Shown: positions 1 to 11,367, numbered from the stretch's first letter. The stretch is 64,000 nt of DNA from Arcuatula senhousia (GCA_963971305.1 OZ020303.1:19031184-19095183); one strand, 5' to 3'. The notes: generated from the letters alone by a model not told the origin. Program-made: numbers and translations.

Positions 1-479
1 AATTTATTCTTGTCAGGTAGCGATTCTTAATTTAAGAATAATTTTTTGGGGCTGTAAATCATAATTTAAAAAAAATTCTGGTTCGATTTTTAATTTTTTC
101 CCCAAACAATATTCTTTTAAAGAGTAGAATACAACATTCAAAATTTATATTTTTACCCCCTGGGTCGAAAGTCCATCAGAGAAGCATGTGTCAAAAACTT
201 TTGTCAGTCCACCATGGGCTGCATGTGTCCAGAACAAAAGACTATCCATATTAGGCCTAAAACGTACAGGGTTCAACATGTTGCGGTCGTATCATGCTGC
301 GCTCGGCGAAGCTTTTTATTTAATAAAACATGACCATTTTCAAAAGTCAAAATGTAACTTGCTTTAGAATGTTAATTTTTCAAAGTAAAGTATATTTATA
401 TATTACACTTTAAAATGGTTCAAATTTTCAAATTACAATCTACACATTGAAATTTTATTTGTAACCTTTCTATTTTCAG
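1..479. other. left-edge stretch, no exon identified
   Basis: AT-rich sequence upstream of the first recognisable exon, probably intron of the gene whose last two exons follow. Its only recognisable content is a dispersed-repeat copy at about 165-315, listed separately. Confidence 0.5.
165..315 (+). repeat. dispersed repeat family Q, copy 1
   Basis: The stretch contains AGTCCACCATGGGCTGCATG followed by a 'TCCATATT(A/G)GGCC' block and ends near 'TCATGCTGCGCTC'. The same blocks recur in the same order at 46225-46345 and 53925-54075. No terminal inverted repeat is visible, so its class is unknown. Confidence 0.6.
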
Positions 480-1958
480 TGATGCTTGATTTTCCTCTAT
501 CTTGGTCATGGTGGGTCTGTCTTGGTAAGTGATACCTGGGATATGTTAACCATTTATATGTAAATATTTAAAGATAACTTATCTAAATATCTAGAATGTT
601 TTGACTACACATGACATGATAATAGCAAATGACAAGCCTGATTTTTTACACATGTACAAAACATACTGGATTAGGGTGGATTCTTGTAATAACAGTATCA
701 CTCCTGAATATCTCAATTGATAGAGATGTAACTGGTTGGACAACTGAACTATGTCCTGTTAAGGTGGTTCGGGAGTATAAAACTGAGCATCTTTTTCAGA
801 CATCTTGCAAATTTTTAGTCTGGATTTCAATTAAAGTGAATAAAAATAACACAAGAGATACAAAATTTAATTCTTTATTTTATTTTATGAATGAAATAAA
901 TATAACAAATATGTTTAAACAGAAATTAAGCTTTTTCTAAAAAGTTCTATTTTTAGGGGAGATAATTGGCGGGAAACTGTGTGACAAATTTTTATATAGA
1001 AATGTGTAGGAAAAATTAGTTTTTCTTAAATATCTTAAAAAGAAGGTCAGTGACCCCAAGTTTTTATCATGTTTTTTAGTAGATAGTATATGCGGCTTGT
1101 CATTTGTGGAATATAATTAAAATCTGATGGGTTTTCAGCTCACAGTGATGCTAAATAACTCTTTTCCCTTTATAATCTATTGGAAAAACGATCTCTAGGC
1201 AACCAACTTCGCAAGGTCATAAATCTGTAAAAAGGTCCAAGACCCCCAATTATTTTTGCATTTTTTTAATGTTCTTTTATCAAAGTTTAATTCTGCAAAA
1301 TTTAACAAAAATCTGATGGATTTTTCTTATACCCCCGAACCACCCTAATAATTGATTTTGAAATTTATACATGTTATTTATATACATTTGTAAAATTGTG
1401 AATTTCATGTTTGCCAAATATATACTTAAACTTATGAGGGACTCATGGTTTCACAGGGTTCACCACAGGCTATTCAAGGATGGTGCTCATCCACTCTTGA
1501 ATTTGATTCCTCCACCCTTAAATTTTGAGTCCCATACTAAATTTTGTCACAAATCCCAATATTGTGATTTAGATGACAATAAAAGTTGATTGATTGATTG
1601 ACTAAAGTTTGACTTTATTCCTAAAGCAATGAAGTTTTTGATAGAATACATGTAAATTGTGACTTGTAGCAGTTAGTGGGAAAAAAAATACATAGAAACA
1701 AAATATTTTTTTTAGCATGATAATTAATAAGACTGAAAATGCAGAAGAAATGCATTAATTCTGGATAGTAAATTTAATTAAAGTTATAAATGACTCTCTT
1801 CTCAATCTTCTTGTTTTTCAGGATGTGGACTAGTGATCATGACTTTAGTTGGAGAAGGAGTAGCATTTGGTATTAGAAAGAGGTCTAAGAATAGAGTGAT
1901 CACCCCAGATCCGATGTCAACTAGTACTAGCTATTTGTATAAAAAACCATCTCGATGA
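480..1958 (+). CDS. last two exons of a small membrane-protein gene (partial)
   Basis: Two exons, 480-524 and 1822-1958. The first follows TATTTTCAG and ends at GTAAGT; the second follows TTGTTTTTCAG and ends at a TGA. The junction splits a glycine codon (G|GA) and the frame continues. The joined peptide reads MLDFPLSWSWWVCLGCG, then a hydrophobic stretch (LVIMTLVGEGVAFG), then a basic run (IRKRSKNR) and a polar tail ending KKPSR. That is the form of a last membrane span with a positively charged, probably cytosolic, C-terminus. An AATAAA lies about 200 bp downstream. The 5' part of the gene is outside the window or not recognised. I do not recognise the family. Calling it a membrane protein is an inference from hydrophobicity. 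Confidence 0.5.
763..1344. mobile_element. 582 bp inverted-repeat DNA transposon (MITE) in the last intron of the 5' gene
   Basis: The left end GGTGGTTCGGGAGTATAA and the reverse complement of the right end, GGTGGTTCGGGGGTATAA, form terminal inverted repeats with one mismatch over 18 bp. The flanks are TTAA on the left and CTAA on the right. A TTAA target would suggest piggyBac, but one side is mutated and the TIRs do not begin with CCC, so the superfamily is left open. No transposase is encoded; the 103-codon ORF across the left end looks accidental. Confidence 0.75.
1430..1605 (+). repeat. possible retroelement 3' end with (TTGA)n tail
   Basis: The segment ends in AATAAAAGTTGATTGATTGATTGA, a short tandem tail of the kind left by SINE or LINE insertion, preceded by an AATAAA-like signal. 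The 5' limit is a guess. There is no pol III A/B box that I can defend. Confidence 0.3.
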
Positions 1959-2154
1959 AAGTCATATTGATGGATAGGGCATATAAGCAACATCTCTAGA
2001 CCTGTTAGAGCAGACTCTACTATCCATGATATCTGTGAGAATAGCTGTAGAAGTTTTCATACATGTACAATGAGCGTAATTTAAAGCCATCTTCCTTTTG
2101 TGTAACATAGTACTAACATGTATTAGCATCTCTTTATGAAGAAATTTGATTGAA

Positions 2155-2160
2155 AATAAA
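2155..2160 (+). promoter_or_regulatory. candidate poly(A) signal of the 5' gene
   Basis: AATAAA about 200 bp after the stop codon at 1956-1958 and before the first tandem-repeat element begins. The position suits a 3' UTR end; there is no further support. Confidence 0.4.
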
Positions 2161-2198
2161 ATGGTCTCAAAAAGGAGTTATGACAACTTATGTAATTT

Positions 2199-3056
2199 TA
2201 CCCCCACTCGTAAGAGAGGGGGCTATATTGCAATCACCTTGTCTGTCTGTCCGTCCGTAACAAACTTTCTTAACAGATTTCTCAGCTTCTAATGAAGTGA
2301 TTGATTTCAAATTTGGTATACAGCTTTAGCATGATGAGTTGTATTGTACCTCCCCTTTCCTGGTCAGTCACGCATCCACTTCCTGTTTCTGAGCCAACTT
2401 AGACTTTTTTAAGGGTCAAAAATAGAACAAATTTTCGTAACAGATTTCTCAGCTTCTACTGAAGCAATTGATTTCAAATTAGGTATACAGCTTTAGCATG
2501 ATGAGTTGTATCGTGCCTCCCTTTTCCAGGTCATTCGCACATCCACTTCCTGTTTTCTGAGCTGACTTAGACTTTTTCAAGGGTCAAAAATAGACACTTT
2601 ATCATAACAGATTTCTCGGTTTCTATTGAAGGGATTGATTTCAAATTTGGTATACAGCTTTAGCATGATGAGTTGTATCATGCCTCCCCTTTCCAGGTCA
2701 GTTGCGCATCCACTTTCTGTTTTCTGAGCAGACTTCGACTTTTTTAAGGGTCTGAAATAGAAATTTTTTCGTAACAGATTTCTCGGCTTCTACTACAGTT
2801 TCAACCAATTTCATGAAATTATACCCCCACTCATAAGAGAGGGGGCTATATTGCAATCACCCCGTCCGTCTGTCTGTCCATCCGGTTCAATTTCTCTGCT
2901 TCTACTGGATGGATTGGTTTAAAATTTGGTATACAGCTTTAACATGATGAGTTGTACCATGCCTCCCCTTTCCAGGTCAGTCGGTCATCTACTCCCTGTT
3001 TTTTGAATGGTCGAGTGGGGGTATGCTTAGCACGACTTAGTGCAACCCCTTGTTTA
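2199..3056 (+). mobile_element. tandem-repeat element, family C
   Basis: It begins TACCCCCACTCGTAAGAGAG and ends CGAGTGGGGGTA plus a short tail with CAACCCCTTGTTT. The CCCCCACTCG and CGAGTGGGGG ends are inverted. A CTGTCTGTCCGTCCGT stretch follows the left end. The body is 140-170 bp imperfect tandem units containing 'TTGGTATACAGCTTTAGCATGATGAGTTGTA'-like blocks. A second left end starts near 2819, so two copies are fused or nested. Left hairpin, inverted right end and CTTGTT finish are shared with the other tandem-repeat families here. Confidence 0.7.
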
Positions 3057-3891
3057 TACACATCAAGATTGTGAGGTAAGGAAGACACCTTATGATTTTG
3101 AAGTCTTGGTCAAAGATCAAGTTCACTAAGCCTTTAATGCTGAAATTTTGTTTCTGGAACATATGATTTTAAATCCTTAATAGAATTGAATGAAACTTAT
3201 TAATAACATACAGTAATGTTATGAGATAAGAAAGACTGACCAAGTAAAGAAAGCATAGATTTTTGTGGCCATTTCATCAATAATCTAAAACACATGCACT
3301 TAATTGATACTAAATGGCAATATGCTAGACAGGGGACAGAACCATCCTCTTGTTTTGTCTGGTATTGTAAATTTTCAATTCATTTAAATTTTACATCATA
3401 GTTTATACTTTCCTTGTATTCTGTACAAAAATTTGACTTTAAGAATAAAAACTGTATCATTAAGTTGACCAGCTGTGCAATCCAGGTTGACATGTCAAAA
3501 ATCTTGAACTTACCTTTTTTTAAAAGAGCCATTAGTTTATCTATTTTGTATTGCACATTTACATGGATAAATATCCTTATATTTGATACAGTTGAATAAT
3601 GTACTTTTCAATGACCTTTCAACAAAAGGCCACCCAGCCTCGGGTGTACAATTCTGTTCAAACTGATTTAGATTTTCATTAAATTTTTACATATATACAC
3701 CACAATAGATTCAAAATGTATGCAGTTATTACAAATTATGTTCCAAGCTAGAGTGGAAGACACATTGCTCATACTATTATAAAGGCATATTTCTTTTGGT
3801 ACACAACGTCAATGAAACTGCTAAGAAGTCAGAATCTATGGTTGTTACAGTATTTACTGGATTGTTTTAGTGTGTTTTACCTTATGTGTTT
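3057..3891. other. intergenic stretch, nothing recognised
   Basis: AT-rich sequence with one 61-codon ORF (3414-3599) that lacks homology I recognise and has no splice or promoter context. No hairpins, TIRs or tandem repeats seen. Confidence 0.5.
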
Positions 3892-4426
3892 GTCAAGCCT
3901 GCTAAGCAGAGCGGGACATTGGTATTACTTTACCAGCGGCGGCGGGGTTAACTTTTTGGGTAAGGTTTTATGAGCACCTCCATATCTCAAGAACTATAAG
4001 TCCTAGGTTGATGAATCTTTGTATGCATATGCCCCAGTAGTAGCTTAGTACAGTTGCATCCCCATCTTCTGTCTTTGACCTTGATTTTCCAGTTGAGTGA
4101 CTTTGACAATTTTCAATACATATAATAGCAGTGTTAAGGTTTTATGAGCACCTCCATATCTCAAGTATTATTGATCCTAGGTTGAGGAAACTTGGTATGC
4201 ATATGCCTTAGTAATAGCTCAGCACGGTTGCATCCCCATCTTTTGACCTTGACCTTGATTTTATGGTTGAGTGACTTTGATAATTTGTATTGCATATATT
4301 TTATCACCTTTTGATCTCAGAAACTGAAAATCCTTATAAATTCAAAATATTGATGAAGTAAAGAAAGAATTATTGTTTCTGATGGTGCCGGCAGGCGAGA
4401 CATACTTTTAAGTGTTAACTTTTGTT
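3892..4426 (+). mobile_element. tandem-repeat element, family A, copy 1
   Basis: The left end is a slightly decayed form of the family A terminus GTCTCGCCTGCGAAGCAGAG (here GTCAAGCCTGCTAAGCAGAG), followed by a GGCGGCGG stretch. The right end carries GGCAGGCGAGACATAC and finishes TTAACTTTTGTT. The internal unit ('CACCTCCATATCTCAAG', 'TTGACCTTGACCTTGATTTT') occurs twice. GTCTCGCCTGC and GCAGGCGAGAC are exact inverted ends in better copies (45239-46132 and 62543-63440). Confidence 0.75.
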
Positions 4427-4744
4427 GAAAGAAGCAACTGCAACCAAGCCATTGAAACTTTAACTACTCTTTCAATATTATCTTTAGGGAGGGGTGGGCT
4501 CAAGCTGGGGGTAGAGTGGACCTAGGTGCTGGATTAAATACCACTATTTATCACTAGTCTATTGTTTGATCGAATCTGGTTTGTAATTTACAAAACTTAG
4601 ACTTTCCCATCTGTATGTAATGAGATTTGTCAGTTACCTGCCAAAAGTCTGTGGTTTTCTCCGGATACTCGGATAACTCCAATTTATTCCACCATTAAAA
4701 CCTACATGTGTCAAAAAGGGCATTAAACGCCAAAACGCACGCAC

Positions 4745-5050
4745 ACTCAATACTGTCTTTGAACTGTAGATGCATGGACTATCATATCAAACTTTTGAGC
4801 TGGAAAACACATCAATGCTATAAATTATCCGTTAAATTCAAAATTGTCTAAACCTTTAGGTTGTTCCTACCCCAGACATAAGTTGTTGAACTTTGTTATA
4901 AATTGGTTCCCAAATTCGATATTTTTGGTTTTATTGTTCTATCATATAGTGTTTGGCTTTTTCATTATTTTTGGTAGAGCGTCTCTGATGAGTCTTAGAT
5001 AGATGTACGGCGCGTAATGCGTAGCAAAATTAATTGTCTGGAATTTTGTT
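4745..5050 (+). repeat. decayed copy of the hammerhead-bearing repeat
   Basis: This aligns by eye to 9471-9780: 'TATAAATTATCCGTT', 'AAATTGTCTAAACC', 'ATATTTTTGGTT' and 'TTTTTGGTAGAGC' occur in the same order. It ends in CTCTGATGAGTCTTAGATAGA, but the GAAA of the ribozyme core is replaced by GTAC, so self-cleavage is not expected. The rest of 4427-5347 shows nothing else recognisable. Confidence 0.6.
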
Positions 5051-5347
5051 GTCATTTTAATCTGTAGATTCTAGGGTGACCAAATATGTTAAAGATATAT
5101 ACAGTAGATAGCAGGCAATAGTCATCTTGGCGACAAACAAGATTATATCACTAGATCAGAAATGCCCGAGCAATAAAATGTGCCAATAGTAGACTAATGA
5201 AGTAAAACGGCAGCGAATATGAGACAATCGGATACTGGGAGGCATCTTCATACCCTTTATATTGGTCACCCAAACAAATTGGCCAAATAATATATGACAA
5301 CTCGAACCTAATCAATGCGCCTAGTAATCAATCATATAACAATTACA

Positions 5348-5386
5348 TCATAGACCTGTATATTAGTTTAATATACAGGTCTATGA
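5348..5386. repeat. perfect 18-bp-stem palindrome
   Basis: TCATAGACCTGTATATTA is followed by the 3-nt loop GTT and then its exact reverse complement. It stands alone in non-coding DNA with no obvious terminator or transposon context. Confidence 0.8.
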
Positions 5387-6772
5387 CTACATGTATTACT
5401 GCAACAGAGTCATCCGAACATAGGGGTGTAGTTTTGGAGACGTAAAGACCCCCAGAACACTTTTAATCATGGATTGTGAACACTTCAGTCACAAAGAGCC
5501 AACAAAATGACTAAAAAGCTGGCTGTCTGTCTGTCCGTATTATTGGATCTAAAACATTACAATGTATTAGCAAAGATGGAGAAAACAAAAACAAAAACTT
5601 AAGCATAGGAGTACTCTCTTCCGTGAGGTTACATTGACCCCATCAGCGGCATTTTGTATAATATAAACTGCACTCAGAAAGAATCATGGAGTCAGAGGAA
5701 AAGAAATCGAGGGAACCAAGTAGTAATGCAATGGCCATTGTATAGACCTTTGGATCAGGGAAAGGAAGTTGTGGACCTTGAACTGTTTCTTGATAAGCTA
5801 GAGAAATCAGAAGGTCCTACATAAGGAAGCATAAAGCCTTGAGTTGTAATAAATAAATGTAATAACAAAATTACCGATCATGGAGGATCAATCCCAAATG
5901 TACAAGAGAAAAGACAAAACAAGGAAGACATACTGGAGAAATTAAAGATCGCAATGGTCCTGGCTTGGTTCATGCATTTCAAAAGAACCTCCCTCTTCCA
6001 TTGCGATCTTTGGGTCCGGTAGTAACACAAAATACATCACGGTTGTGAAGACATAATAGGCCGGATTATGAGGTGATCATCTCGATATACAGCAAGCTAA
6101 ATCCTAATCAAAACAATTACCAACCATTTCGTCTAACATAATTTTGAATTTTAATACCATTGTTTGATAATGAAAGGAGACTTTTAGAGATCGTACGACA
6201 CATATTTCTTAAAACCTTGGTCTATTTGTCGGTCACGGAGACAGCGGTGTCGTATAAAAAATCTGAAAATGTTGTACAAACCTTTGCATATCGAATGAGT
6301 ACGGTCCGGTCCGTATGAAGGCTCAATGAATAGGTTAGAATAGAATACTTTTATTATACCAATCATGGGCCATTTCTGGCATATATTACATTGATTTAAA
6401 AATAATAAATTACATATATACACGTCACAAATTATGCATCTAAACAATATTAATGGAAAATGATAATAATAAAATAAGATATTTAATAAAAAGTATAGAA
6501 GACATCAGATGATCATGTAACATGGTTGTTTCTATATTGAAAACAATTAAAATGTATGAAGAGAATAGAGAAATGACATGTTCTTCTTCATAATAAGTTT
6601 ATTTCTTGGAGACATTGAGGAGAAAAAATCAAGGTGAAGAAGGTAACGTTACTTTCCATATTTGTCTCTGAAGATGTCATCATATAGACTAGTTCTGATT
6701 GCGTGCTGGAACCGAAACCTTAAGTAAATTCTGCGGCAATAATAGTTGAAAAATTATCAGTAAAGTTTCAGT
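5387..6772. other. intergenic stretch, no supported gene
   Basis: A 14-bp inverted repeat (AAAGATCGCAATGG at 5944-5957, its complement at 5998-6011) encloses a 40-bp loop. At 6337-6355, GAATAGAATACTTTTATTAT resembles the reversed poly-A-side tail of a 5'-truncated LINE on the minus strand, but no coding sequence supports it. Short ORFs are not convincing. Confidence 0.4.
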
Positions 6773-6827
6773 GTATAACCGGACAGTAAACGATCACGGA
6801 AGTTGATCACTGTCCGGTGGTAAAATC
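6773..6827 (+). repeat. CCGGACAG hairpin repeat, copy 1
   Basis: TATAACCGGACAG is followed by 'GATCACGGAAGTTGATCA' and CTGTCCGGTGG, so the unit folds on CCGGACAG/CTGTCCGG. A near-identical copy lies inverted at 16148-16206, and an 'ATCGGACAGTAAACGAT' fragment lies at 11323-11339. The flanks do not obviously match. Confidence 0.65.
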
Positions 6828-7841
6828 CTAGTTGATTTAATAAAAATGTATGATTTGGCCATGAATTTAAGCCCTTATTCACCCGAAACTACATTTTAAG
6901 AAAAATTGAAGCGTACAATTAGTTTACATTGTTATCACTATTCAAATTACCAATATATAATGAAGATGATTTAAATTTTCGAAAAATGTGGTTTAATCAT
7001 TGGTATTTTTGATAATGGAAACTCATTGCGGCGAAAGAAACAACAAATTATTAGTGAACCACTTACATTGAAATAGTGCATTGCATCTCCATTTAAAGCT
7101 GTTTAAATAGGAAATCCTTTGGTGTCAAATTATTTGATGAAAGTGCTTTTGATTGTTTATAATAATCGTATTTGTAAGAGCAATGCTCACCCCGTCTCTG
7201 TCCGACTAATTGATACTGTACATAATCATTAATTGTTAGAAAGTTATATCTATCTGTCCGATTAATTGTTGGGTTGAATGTAGCAATAATAAGACAAATA
7301 TTCTTACAAGCCATTATACAGCTAGCACAAAATGATTTAAAAAAACTGCAACACATATAAAAGGTAGTAGCTTATCCAAACAAAGTATTGGAATAAGATT
7401 ACATTGCTACATACATGTATGTATATTGAGGATTAAGATTTACTAAAAAAAGAACTATTTTTGTAATTTCTCTTAAGTTGAAAAAAAAATCCGTTCAAAC
7501 AAGTTATCGAATATAAACATGTGATCATTCATCTAAGCTTTGAATTGGTATAAATTAATTGGAAATTTTGGAATAAACAATATTATACATGTAGGTAAAA
7601 TCTCAGATTTGGAAAGTTGGCCTTTCTCTTAAAATCTTAGACTATCTGACTTGACACACTTTGCAAATGAAGATTTGTATCTATAGTTGATATACTGTTC
7701 TAAGGTTTTATATGCATGTATATGCCTCATTTTCGTTACAAATAGTTATGATACTACAGAATGAAACATTAAATAGTGCTCAAATCAGATGAACTTCAGG
7801 TGGCCAAACCACTTCAAGTGTGCTGCTTTATGTAAATATAT
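6828..7841. other. intergenic stretch, nothing recognised
   Basis: AT-rich DNA with a single 87-codon minus-strand ORF (7093-7356) that has no recognisable motif. No TIR, tandem repeat or splice-framed exon found. Confidence 0.45.
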
Positions 7842-8959
7842 ACAAGAGGCTCCCAGGAGCCTGAATCGCTCACCTGGTCCTGATGTCGACCCTATAAAGA
7901 CTTTTCTAGAGCTAAATGAGCTGAACATTTAAGCAAGTAACAGCTTTTCTCTATCTATTATAGTTTTCATTCTATAGCCGAAGGCCCAAATCATGAAAAA
8001 AATGTTATTTTATGGGCCGTAACCCCTATAAGGGGACATCTGATACCTTCAACCTTATGAAAACTTTTGTACAGCTAAATGAACTGACCATTTAAGCAAG
8101 CAACAGCTTTTCTCTATCTGCTATAGTTTTAATTCTATAGGCCAAAAACATGAAAAAAACGCAATTTTAGGGGCCGTTACCCCTTAAAGAGGTTATCTTA
8201 CAACTTTGATCATATGGAGACTTTTGTAGAGATTTATGAGCTGTGCATTTAAGCAAGCAACATCTTCTCTTTATCTGCTATAGTTTTCATTTCATGGGCC
8301 AAAAACATGAAAGAATGTTATTTTAGGGGCCATAACCCCTATAAGAGGAATCTGATACCTTCAACCTTATGAAAACTTTTGTAGAGCTAAATAAACTGAA
8401 CTTTTAAGTAAGCAACAGCTTTTCTCTATCTGCTATAGTTTTTATCCCATAGACCAAACACATGAGAAAAACGTTATTTTAGGGGGCTGTAACCCCTATA
8501 AGTAGTCATCTGACAATTTCGACCCTATGGAGACTAGCTAAATGAGCTGAACATTAAAGCAAGCAACAACTTTTCTCTATCTGTAATAGTTTTCATTCTG
8601 TAAGCCAAAAACATGAAAAAAATGGTATTTTTCACCTTTAAGGGGTCATCTGACAACTTCGACTCAATGGAGACTTTTGTAGAGCTTTTGATGCTGAAGC
8701 AGTAGCTTGGCATCAGATTTCATCTATCTCTTATACTTTTTGGTGCACAAGCCAAAAACAGTAGTCTGACCCCCTGGTCTATTTTAAGTAACGCCAACCA
8801 TTTGAGCAATCTTGGTAGAGGACATCCCATAGATGAAGTGTGCAAAGTTTCAAAGCAATCCCTTCAATTGTTTCGGAGGAGAAGATTTTCAAAAAAAGTT
8901 AACGACGACGACAACGGACGCCAAGTGATTGCAATAGCCTTTGGGTAAGGTTTGGCTAA
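7842..8959 (-). mobile_element. tandem-repeat element, family B, inverted copy 1
   Basis: It starts ACAAGAGGCTCCCAGGAGCC with TGAATCGCTCACCTGG, the reverse complement of the family B right end, and finishes with ACGACGACGACAACGGACGCC, AAGTGATTGCAATAGCC and a decayed hairpin near 8943-8957. In between are about six 150-165 bp units with 'CATTTAAGCAAGCAACAGCTTTTCTCTATCTGC'-like blocks and the small palindrome ACCCCTATAAGGGG. The hairpin end is too degraded to fold perfectly, so this is an old copy. Confidence 0.75.
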
Positions 8960-9470
8960 AATCCAAGAGGGATAAAAATTTAGATTTAGTCAACAATTGA
9001 TTAACATGGGCATGACAATATTCATCTATCTAAGTCTTTTAATTCTTGAGATATGAAGGCATCCAACTAAAACCTAGTGAATACGGCCTAAGCATGAACT
9101 TTACATTAATTCAAGGACAAAGTCAAATGGTTTAGATATTCGCTTTTAAAGACATATACCGAATTCCACAACGCGGTCAGTTTTAATGGTTTTGGAATGG
9201 AGTAGACTAACGTATACTAGATCAATATCAAAAGAGCATATGACATTGCTGGATTTGGCTTCCCTGTTCGAACGTTTTATAGTTTTAAGTTCTTTACTTT
9301 CAATACTAATGGTTTGTCTATTTTTCAATTTGTTTAGTTTTAAAAACATTGCTGGTGAGCGGTTACTCGTTGAACTATGCATATTAACAGCGTTGCCAAA
9401 TTTCCGGCTTTTATGCCACTCTGCTTTGATATTTTTCTTGTTGTTATACATGTACGTTTCGAACACATCA
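8960..9470. other. intergenic stretch with overlapping ORFs on both strands, not annotated as genes
   Basis: Open frames exist on both strands (9186-9479 +, 9146-9493 -). Neither has a recognisable domain, and the plus-strand peptide is only a hydrophobic low-complexity run. The stretch may belong to the repeat that carries the hammerhead core just downstream. Confidence 0.35.
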
Positions 9471-9780
9471 AATCTATAAATTATCCGTTTCATGAGTTTA
9501 AAGCTTCGTGCATTTAAAGTTTAAAATTGTCTAAACCCTAAAGTTCTTCCTAGCCCAAACATAGTTTGATCTTTAAATAGTCGTAAATTGTAATCCAGTT
9601 CGGTATTTTTGGTTACACTCTTACTTTCGTACAGTGCTTGGGATTTTAAAATTTTTTGGTAGAGCTCTGTAACAACCCGTCACAGAGCTCCCCTGATGAG
9701 TCTTGAATAGACGAAACGCGCTTAAGACGTAGAAAATGTAGTGTCTAGAACGTTGTTGTAATTTTTTTTTATGGACTATG
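9471..9780 (+). repeat. hammerhead-bearing interspersed repeat
   Basis: About 300 bp shared in order with 4745-5050. A 9-bp stem hairpin (GAGCTCTGT ... ACAGAGCTC, 9662-9690) immediately precedes the ribozyme core. Hammerhead motifs are known in animal retrozymes and Penelope-like elements, including bivalve ones; which of these this is cannot be decided without a coding region. Confidence 0.6.
9693..9731 (+). ncRNA. hammerhead ribozyme core
   Basis: The sequence shows CTGATGA (9693-9699), a 4-bp helix II (GTCT ... AGAC closing TGAAT), then GAAA (9713-9716), a short helix III region and a GTA where cleavage would be expected (9729-9731). This is the conserved catalytic core of the hammerhead fold with the very short helix III typical of metazoan retroelement copies. 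Helix III has a mismatch (CGC against ACG). The bases flanking the core do not form a convincing helix I, so activity is uncertain. Confidence 0.6.
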
Positions 9781-10123
9781 TGCATACAACTAACCAGCAA
9801 TGGTTCACGCATATTAAGGCAGTCCAATAAATATACGGTGTACGATTTTTAATAAAGAAAACAGGGCCAAAAAAAATACTGCAATCCGATTTCCAGCATT
9901 AACCATAGCCGGCATAATTCCGTTTATAAGCGAGTTTATAGATTCGAGGCTGTAAAAGAAACCTTTCGTGATAACCTGCAATCACAGTCGCTAAGGCTAA
10001 CCAAATTTCATAAACTAACTCAAATCATAGTTAAGCTTTTTATTATTATGATTATTAATATCAGATATGGATTTACCAACAGATGACAGCTCCATGATCT
10101 TGATCTAAATTCTTTTCAAATTA
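9781..10123. other. intergenic stretch, nothing recognised
   Basis: No repeat, exon or structure identified between the hammerhead repeat and the next MITE. Confidence 0.4.
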
Positions 10124-10740
10124 TGGCCCTGTCACAATATAAAGTTTTATCCAACGTGTGCCGACGTTTTAGAATATATTTTTAACACGCTGGTGTGCGT
10201 TTCGTAAGTTTTGTAAAAGTTATGGACACGTTACAAACACGTTAGCGAACGTCAGCGTGCGTTGGTGAACGTCGAGTGGGTTGCAAAAATTTGAACATGC
10301 TTAAAATTTCCGACGTTCGCCAACGTTAGGCATAAGTTAGAAGGACGTTATACACACGCTGACGAACGCTATGAAGTAGTTTTGCACACGTCGAAATGCG
10401 TTTCTTGAACGCCGAACAAAAATGAAACGAACGTATAACGTCAGTCTAACGATAGTCTACCGCACGTCAGTAAGCGTAAGTCTTACGACAAAAAAATCGG
10501 TTGCCGTCTGCAGTCGTCACACATTCACTAAACAATCGTCAAGTACGCCGGACAAACACTATAGATAAGTTTTGAATAAGTTTGTCGTCCGTTGCAGATA
10601 GTTAGTCTGACGCTTTGTGGTCGTTCACCCAGATATTTTGTGAAACTTTTTACAGCGACTGCCAACGTGTTCCAACGTTTTAGAAAATTATTCGAACGTT
10701 CGGCACACGTTGGCTAAAACGTGATAGTGTGACAAAGCCA
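10124..10740. mobile_element. 617 bp MITE with TTA target duplication and CpG-rich ACGT-motif core
   Basis: The left end TGGCCCTGTCACAATATAAA and the reverse complement of the right end, TGGCTTTGTCACACTATCAC, open inverted repeats of about 45 bp that continue through CCAACGTGTGCCGA. TTA flanks both sides exactly (10121-10123 and 10741-10743). A TTA/TWA duplication is characteristic of PIF/Harbinger elements, so this is probably a non-autonomous member. The interior repeats short AACGT, GACG and ACGTT words on both strands, far richer in CpG than the surroundings. No ORF. Confidence 0.8.
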
Positions 10741-10743
10741 TTA

Positions 10744-11367
10744 CGGGGCCTTTACTGTGTTGATCATGTTCTTCGAAGTGAATACAAGAGAAAATTCAAT
10801 GACTCAGATATCTCAGTACACTGGTTGTCCATGTGATAAGAAGATTTGTTTCAAAAGATTCCAAAGTCAATGGAAAACTCCTTATGAACCATTTTGACAT
10901 TTGCAATAATAAGTCATACACAAGTGACATGCAAAAAGCAGACCCAGAGTGCCCAGAGAGCCTTTCCTTTTATTATCTTAATTGTTGAATGGATTTTCAT
11001 TTTGTTATAAGATGTTATTAGATGAACACTGCTGCAGGTTTTTTTCCTGAATCCAACAGTAGAGACTATTTTGAACTCTCACATTTATTCTGTAAAATAA
11101 ATAAATGAACCAAATACACTACGACATAAATTATCATAAACATATGAAAATATATTCATAAGCCTTTAAATAAGCAAATTGTGGAATATAAAAACCAAAG
11201 CTGTAAAGGAAGGAGGAATACGTGAAATTTGAAATTATAACTTTTTTATTCAAACCTTAAGGATTCAAAGCAGGCAATTAATCGGACACCCACAAAAAAT
11301 AAACGACCAATTAATCGGACAGTAAACGATTATGCCAAAACTACAAAACTTGATGTTTTAAACTAAA
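10744..11367. other. intergenic stretch with CGGACA motifs
   Basis: Otherwise featureless, but holds two 'AATTAATCGGACA' words at about 11278 and 11314, the second continuing GTAAACGAT as in the hairpin repeat at 6773-6827. No gene seen. Confidence 0.4.

Noticed and set aside
5685..5830. Short frame reading RPLDQGKEVVDLELFLDKLE
   Set aside because: It looks protein-like but is under 50 codons, has no clear splice sites and no recognisable family; not enough to call an exon.
9146..9493. Overlapping ORFs of 97 and 115 codons on opposite strands
   Set aside because: No domain, no splice or promoter context, and one is a hydrophobic low-complexity frame; probably non-coding repeat sequence.
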